The position numbers and the translations under genes were made by a program. Positions 14,103 through 17,509 of a DNA stretch of 17,509 nt are shown here, in pieces. This DNA is from an uncultured Desulfobacterales bacterium (lineage in GTDB: Bacteria > Desulfobacterota > Desulfobacteria > Desulfobacterales > JAFDCJ01): NCBI GenBank assembly GCA_945787595.1, contig CALZJV010000274.1, positions 1-17,509 on the forward strand, given 5' to 3'. The notes beneath the pieces are model-generated. The model was given only the letters and a program-made list of their open reading frames with translations, was not told where the DNA came from and searched no databases. Position 1 is the stretch's first letter. Every line of letters begins with the position of its first letter.

Positions 14103-15728
14103 TCAGGAGTTATCCATGCTGGCTAGAGCTTTGCGGTAGGACCGACATTCGGCCGCGACGCGCCAGAGCCCGATCATGAGCAGCAGGGCGCCAAGGAGAT
14201 ATAGGCCGTTGTAGAACAACGCCAGAAATTGGTCCGAAGGGTCGGTGTCCAGCTGCAGCAGCCAGCCGCTGGCGATCAGCCAGACGATGGCGATGAAGAT
14301 CGCCACGGGATGCAGAAACAGGACCAAGGCGCCCAGACTCCGCCAGGACAGCCTCACCGGATCGAACCACAAGGGCATCATCAGGGAGACTCGGCGCCGG
14401 ACTATTGCGGGCTCGCCGGGGTGCTTTGCGCCCATCTGGTCATGGTACTCTCGGCGCAGGCCGATGAGATCAGCCAGCAGGAAGGCGCAGACCAGAAATC
14501 CCGCGGTCACGATGAAGGGATAGGCCAGCGCCGCTTCCTTGAGGCCAAGCGGCAGCGTGCCGAAAGGCGACTGGAAGGCCTTGATACGGGTCTCGATGTT
14601 ATCCAGCTCGTCTTGGATCTCCGACTTTCGAGCCTCGAGCGTGGCGAGCTCCATCTGATTCGCGTCACGGTCCTTGGTGGCTTGGTCGATCCGAGCCTCG
14701 AGATGTTCCTGTTGTTGCCCGAATTGTTCGACTTGCGCGAAACCCACCTTAAGCTCCGCCGCGATCTCGGCCTGATCCCGCTCCAGCTTATAAAGCTCCT
14801 CCTCCACAGCCTTTCGCATCTCACCGAGCCGGGCAAGCTCTTCTTCCAGCGGGCCCGCGGCCTTCTGGATCTCGGCCATCCGCTCGGTGGTGATGGCCTG
14901 AATGGAACCGAAGGCCCGGTCCCACTCCTCGGAAAGCTTCTCCATGAAGACCAGTTTCTCATCGATCGTATGCCAGAAATCCGGGTTTTCCTCCAGGCGA
15001 TCCTCGAAGGCGGCTCTGACCTGGACTAGCTCGTCCTTTATCGATTGTGCAGCAGCGGGTTCGATGGCCAGAAGGGGCGTGACGACCTCCGCCCGGATCA
15101 GGTCAAAGTCCTGATCCCAATCCGCCGCTAGCTTCCTCTCCACCATGCAAGCGAAATAGCTCCGTGATCCCGCGGTTTCGGCGCAGGCCGCATCCTCATT
15201 GAACCGTTTGGCCATATCTTGGAACCAGTCCCGAAAGGCTTCCATGCGCTCGTTGGGCACGAAGCGGCCCAGGGCCTTCTGCATGCGCTCTTCGGTTGTC
15301 CGCAGGGGCCGCAGTCGCTTTTCCAATTCGCCCGTTTTGGCCTGGATCGCATCGAGCTCCCCCCCGACCCCCTTCAACTCCACCCGTGCGACTTCGGCGG
15401 ATTGCCCCTTTTGCCCCTGCACGAACACCAGGGACGTGAGCTTACCATTCAAAAGGTCCTGCTCTTCCCGCAGTTGGGCCTGGTTGGCGCGTAGCCTTTC
15501 GTTTTCCTCGTTGAGATCCTCGATGGTCTGGGTTTTGTCGTCCAACTCCCGAGCGACGCGGTCGGCCTCCAGCCTGAAGGCGATCATGGGCACCAGGATG
15601 AAGGCCAGAAAGCCCAGGCCGAAGATAACCAAGATCGAGAATTGCTTGGAAAAGGACTTGTGGCGCGCCTCGTATCGCGCCAGCACCTGCTTGCGGTACT
15701 CGTCGTCAGAAAGATAAAAAGAAGACAT
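14103..15728 (-). CDS. membrane-anchored coiled-coil protein with four transmembrane helices, unknown function
   Basis: This 541-residue protein is not recognised. Transmembrane helices are at about residues 31-51, 399-424, 463-492 and 500-522. Between the first and second lies a region of about 345 residues, predicted outside the cytoplasm if the basic N-terminus is inside. It is rich in Glu, Gln, Leu and Arg with long heptad-like coiled coils (about 52-103, 113-152 and 281-385). A central non-coil part has two cysteines (182 and 194) that could form a disulfide. The architecture recalls sensor or scaffold proteins spanning the periplasm, but no enzymatic motif is visible. The base composition is clearly richer in GC than that of both flanks, suggesting recent transfer. 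The ribosome site (GAAAAAG) is weak. A TTGACA on the minus strand at 15853-15858 may belong to its promoter. Confidence 0.8.
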   Translation of the reverse strand: MSSFYLSDDEYRKQVLARYEARHKSFSKQFSILVIFGLGFLAFILVPMIAFRLEADRVARELDDKTQTIEDLNEENERLRANQAQLREEQDLLNGKLTSLVFVQGQKGQSAEVARVELKGVGGELDAIQAKTGELEKRLRPLRTTEERMQKALGRFVPNERMEAFRDWFQDMAKRFNEDAACAETAGSRSYFACMVERKLAADWDQDFDLIRAEVVTPLLAIEPAAAQSIKDELVQVRAAFEDRLEENPDFWHTIDEKLVFMEKLSEEWDRAFGSIQAITTERMAEIQKAAGPLEEELARLGEMRKAVEEELYKLERDQAEIAAELKVGFAQVEQFGQQQEHLEARIDQATKDRDANQMELATLEARKSEIQDELDNIETRIKAFQSPFGTLPLGLKEAALAYPFIVTAGFLVCAFLLADLIGLRREYHDQMGAKHPGEPAIVRRRVSLMMPLWFDPVRLSWRSLGALVLFLHPVAIFIAIVWLIASGWLLQLDTDPSDQFLALFYNGLYLLGALLLMIGLWRVAAECRSYRKALASMDNS

Positions 15729-15830
15729 TGCTTTTTCGGCACGGATAAATCGAAAATGGTGAGTTGTGTATCGGCTTCAGCTGCAGCCTAACAGATTGAG
15801 ACGCCAAGTAAACGCCAACATTAACCATCC

Positions 15831-15858
15831 AGATAACCAAAGCGGGCTTCATTGTCAA
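15831..15858 (-). promoter_or_regulatory. possible promoter of the coiled-coil membrane protein gene
   Basis: On the minus strand TTGACA (15858-15853) is a perfect -35; 16 bases on lies TTATCT (15836-15831), a poor -10, preceded by TGG. It is about 100 bases before the start codon. Low confidence because of the -10. Confidence 0.3.
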
Positions 15859-15928
15859 TATTAATTTTTGGGGAAAACCATCGGGGTTTTCATTCTTCAC
15901 ACTATGCCTAAATCTGTCAAAAATGAAG

Positions 15929-15968
15929 ACGCCCCTTAGTTTTTTTTTTGGCTGAGGGGGTGTTTTTT
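15929..15968 (+). terminator. hairpin with a long T-rich loop, followed by TTTTTT
   Basis: ACGCCCCTTAG (15929-15939) pairs with CTGAGGGGGTGT (15952-15963) with two G-T pairs and one bulged G. The loop is a run of T plus GG, and six T follow the stem. It has the form of a terminator for plus-strand transcription, although no plus-strand gene ends here. Confidence 0.5.
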
Positions 15969-15988
15969 CCTATGACAAGTGCCTTTAA

Positions 15989-16502
15989 TGGGCGACCCCA
16001 TATTCATTCCACACGGTGAGGATAAGAGTGACGTTGAAGTCATACAAATGTGATCGCCTCGTATGGTACGGCTTCAATCGATCTCCGTCCAAATCACATG
16101 GTGATCACTGCCTACGTGTACCTTCTCTTCCAGCTCCTTATACACGCTCCATCTTGGTGGTCTAGATCCCGGCCATGCTCACTTTCGAAACAATCCAGCC
16201 GCGGTAACTCGATCAAAAAGCGGCCGTTGAATTGGGGTCCGGCCGTTGAATTGGGGTCGGATCACAGTGAAAGCCTGATAATTAGGGATGTATGCTAAAT
16301 ATAACCCTCTTTTTAGGGCTTAAAGCGATGTTTTTGCCACCAAAAATGGCGATTTGAGAAAAGCCAACCACTGGTCTTGTACCAAACGGCCTTTTCCCTT
16401 AAATACATCTTTTCGACAGTAAAAAGGGCATTCTAAGGCCCAAAAACGGTTTTTTTTTAAGCTCATGCCCAAGTTGGCGTCGTTATACCTTGGGCGACCC
16501 CA
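15989..16502. repeat. gap with 12-base direct repeats (15989-16000, 16491-16502) and a 19-base tandem repeat
   Basis: TGGGCGACCCCA occurs at both ends, 502 bases apart. Inside, CGGCCGTTGAATTGGGGTC is present twice in perfect tandem at 16221-16239 and 16240-16258. TGGGGTCG therefore appears once on the plus strand and twice on the minus strand. Frames in between are short and broken; a minus-strand piece ending EYGVAH just inside the left repeat reads like protein but I do not recognise it. The whole could be the residue of an insertion sequence. Confidence 0.55.
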
Positions 16503-16567
16503 GTTTCAGTTTTTTTGTATTTTTGTAATATAGCGTCCATTCTGCCGAGAATAAAGAAGAGAATAAA

Positions 16568-16627
16568 GTGTCAAATCTTGAGCATTGATCAATCGGTTTT
16601 CTATAATCACAATACAAAACATCACCC
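16568..16627 (+). repeat. 59-base repeat, copy B
   Basis: It begins GTGTCAAATCTTGAGCATTG. With a one-base gap it follows copy A through TTTTCTATAATCACAA to an ending similar to copy A (CCCC). TTGAGC (16578-16583) and a perfect TATAAT (16602-16607) are 18 bases apart, a promoter-like pair pointing plus-ward. It lies about 30 bases beyond the stop codon of the zinc-ribbon gene on the other strand. Confidence 0.7.
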
Positions 16628-16658
16628 CGTATTTTGTGCTCCGCCACGGTTGTTTAAA

Positions 16659-16835
16659 CTAGTCGTATCGAGTGCCGCACTTGATACAGAATTTGCCACC
16701 CAAACTCCGCGTGTGACCGCAGCGAGTACATCTTCCCAAAAAGAGGGTTCGCAGAAACCAATAGAAAATGATGAGGAGGAAGACTGCGCCAAGCACCAAT
16801 GCAAATTTAAAGCTCAATTGCGTTATGTCAAACAT
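16659..16835 (-). CDS. tiny membrane-anchored zinc-ribbon protein
   Basis: This is a 58-residue protein: a hydrophobic helix at about residues 9-33 (ALVLGAVFLLIIFYWFL) followed by a zinc-ribbon, CTRCG-9 residues-CIKCG (Cys36, 39, 50, 53). This is the form of the small zinc-ribbon membrane proteins whose ribbon faces the cytoplasm; the role is unknown to me. The frame is open to 16937, but the extra part overlaps the transposase gene and is unlikely. Starts at 16853 and 16835 are both possible; neither has a strong ribosome site. It lies about 75 bases downstream of the transposase stop and about 30 bases before repeat copy B. Confidence 0.7.
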   Translation of the reverse strand: MFDITQLSFKFALVLGAVFLLIIFYWFLRTLFLGRCTRCGHTRSLGGKFCIKCGTRYD

Positions 16836-16881
16836 AAGGCGTTCTCTTGTCATGTAAAGTTGTAAAGAAAACAGTAAGAAA

Positions 16882-16918
16882 AGGGTCAGATCTTTTATAA
16901 GAAGAGGGTCAGATCTTT
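16882..16918 (+). repeat. tandem REP-like motif AGGGTCAGATCTTT, two copies
   Basis: AGGGTCAGATCTTTT (16882-16896) and AGGGTCAGATCTTT (16905-16918) repeat with a 23-base period. The second covers the stop codon of the RAYT gene. The core differs at two of twelve positions from the left end of the 59-base repeats and at one from 8015-8026 (minus). Confidence 0.75.
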
Positions 16919-17509
16919 GTATTTGACAAATTATCAATTTGCCTCAGGATTCGATGAAATTGCTTCTTCAATTTGCGACTTGATTTTAGTTTGGTTTTCA
17001 GACGCGCCCGGCTCTGGCTGACGGTGCTGTAATCTACGCCAAAAATCACACCGATTTCCTTCTGCTTATAGTTACTGTAACGATAACTCAGTTCCATGGC
17101 CATCTGTCTTAAATCTTTATGTTTTGTTTTTCGATCCAGCAGTTCCTCAGATTGTGCATTTCCGGCTTCGGTCACTACTCCTATGATACAATCAACAGAT
17201 ATATCATGCTGCAATTTTTTTAGTAACGGTATCTCACGCTGACCTTCGCGTGGCAGCTTCTGCTTTACCCAGTCGACAAAGTCTTGAGCCCCAAGAATTG
17301 ATTGATGAACTACCTCTTCAAATGGGTTTTCAATCTCTCCTTCAATTGCATGATACACATATTCACGGCATTGGCGCCGGCCTTTGGCCGTGTCATCACC
17401 AAAGTAAGTGTTCAACAGCCAGCCGTAATCGAAATTCTTGTCTCTTTTTCTCAGATAACAATATCCCCCAAAAGTGCTCCAGGGATACTTTTTAAGATAC
17501 TCTGCTTTT
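16909..17509 (-). CDS. REP-associated tyrosine transposase (RAYT, Y1/IS200-like), C-terminal part, cut by the window edge
   Basis: About 199 codons are visible; the frame runs open to the right edge and the gene continues beyond it. The first readable part, EYLKKYPWSTFGGY and then FDYGWLLNTYFG, matches the segment just after the catalytic tyrosine in RAYT proteins. The middle REYVYHAIEGEIENPFEEVVHQSILGAQDFVDWVK is typical of the family. The C-terminal HKDLRQMAMELSYRYSNYKQKEIGVIFGVDYSTVSQSRARLKTKL is the DnaA-like helix-turn-helix seen in a subset. The HUH histidines and catalytic Tyr would lie outside the window, so activity cannot be judged. RAYTs are known to process REP palindromes as single-stranded DNA; a REP-like motif in tandem overlaps this gene's stop. 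Confidence 0.85.
   Translation of the reverse strand, partial: KAEYLKKYPWSTFGGYCYLRKRDKNFDYGWLLNTYFGDDTAKGRRQCREYVYHAIEGEIENPFEEVVHQSILGAQDFVDWVKQKLPREGQREIPLLKKLQHDISVDCIIGVVTEAGNAQSEELLDRKTKHKDLRQMAMELSYRYSNYKQKEIGVIFGVDYSTVSQSRARLKTKLKSSRKLKKQFHRILRQIDNLSNTKI

Noticed and set aside
14229..15029. 266-codon plus-strand frame opposite the coiled-coil gene
   Set aside because: A shadow frame created by high GC and codon bias of the minus-strand gene; no domain features and odd composition.
15706..15900. 64-codon minus-strand frame upstream of the coiled-coil gene
   Set aside because: It overlaps the start of that gene and its presumed promoter; sequence looks non-coding.
16050..16298. 82-codon plus-strand frame
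   Set aside because: It crosses the 19-base tandem repeat, has no family likeness and no ribosome site; more likely part of a decayed element.
16515..16865. 116-codon plus-strand frame
   Set aside because: It lies opposite the zinc-ribbon gene and across repeat copy B; its sequence shows no domain and the minus-strand frame has clear helix and ribbon motifs.
1..17509. CRISPR array, rRNA or tRNA genes
   Set aside because: No regularly spaced repeats of CRISPR type and no tRNA or rRNA signature were seen on either strand.

Overview
The window looks like chromosomal DNA from an anaerobic, moderate-GC Gram-negative bacterium. A sulfate-reducing or related Desulfobacterota member is my best guess. 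The reasons are an oxygen-sensitive class III ribonucleotide reductase pair, ChaN-like and metallo-beta-lactamase-fold lipoproteins, a REP-associated transposase with a DnaA-like C-terminus, and TGGAAT-type repeats that I associate from memory with such genomes. The taxonomic call is inference; there is no rRNA or other phylogenetic marker here.

Left part (1-7927), mostly housekeeping. A Nudix CoA-pyrophosphatase-like gene (+) converges with a small two-helix membrane protein (-). A ChaN-like lipoprotein (+) follows. Next comes the C-terminal third of histidinol dehydrogenase, which looks like a truncated remnant, then a class IV PLP aminotransferase with a good ribosome site and a hairpin terminator. 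An approximately 850-base gap carries several hairpins, an inverted repeat pair, and a convincing NrdR operator/promoter: two 16-base boxes 31 bases apart, with a -35/-10 pair around the second box. It drives nrdD and nrdG. A CsaA-like tRNA-binding OB-fold protein (-) converges on nrdG.

Right part (about 7950-17509), accessory and mosaic. Every recognisable gene is on the minus strand, and most have their own gap and unrelated functions: an M15 (endolysin-type) peptidase, a VOC/PhnB-like protein, a possibly frameshifted small lipoprotein locus, a group II PLP decarboxylase, a nitrilase-superfamily hydrolase, a metallo-beta-lactamase-fold lipoprotein, a GC-rich coiled-coil membrane protein, and a tiny membrane-anchored zinc-ribbon protein. 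At the right edge is the C-terminal half of a RAYT (REP-associated Y1 transposase).

The most interesting signal is a repeat family of about 59 bases with conserved ends, a variable middle and an imperfect terminal stem. It starts GTGTCAAATCTTGA. Clear copies are at 11550-11608 (+), 12470-12528 (-) and 16568-16627 (+); weaker candidates are near 9990 and 14000. Two copies in inverted orientation bracket the nitrilase gene, one of them encoding its last residues and stop codon, and one starts at the base after the stop of the metallo-beta-lactamase gene. The 12-base left end resembles GGGTCAGATCTT, repeated in tandem over the stop codon of the RAYT gene. This suggests a non-autonomous, RAYT-linked element sitting at gene ends and making a cassette-like array. 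Two of the clear copies also contain a promoter-like -35/-10 pair.
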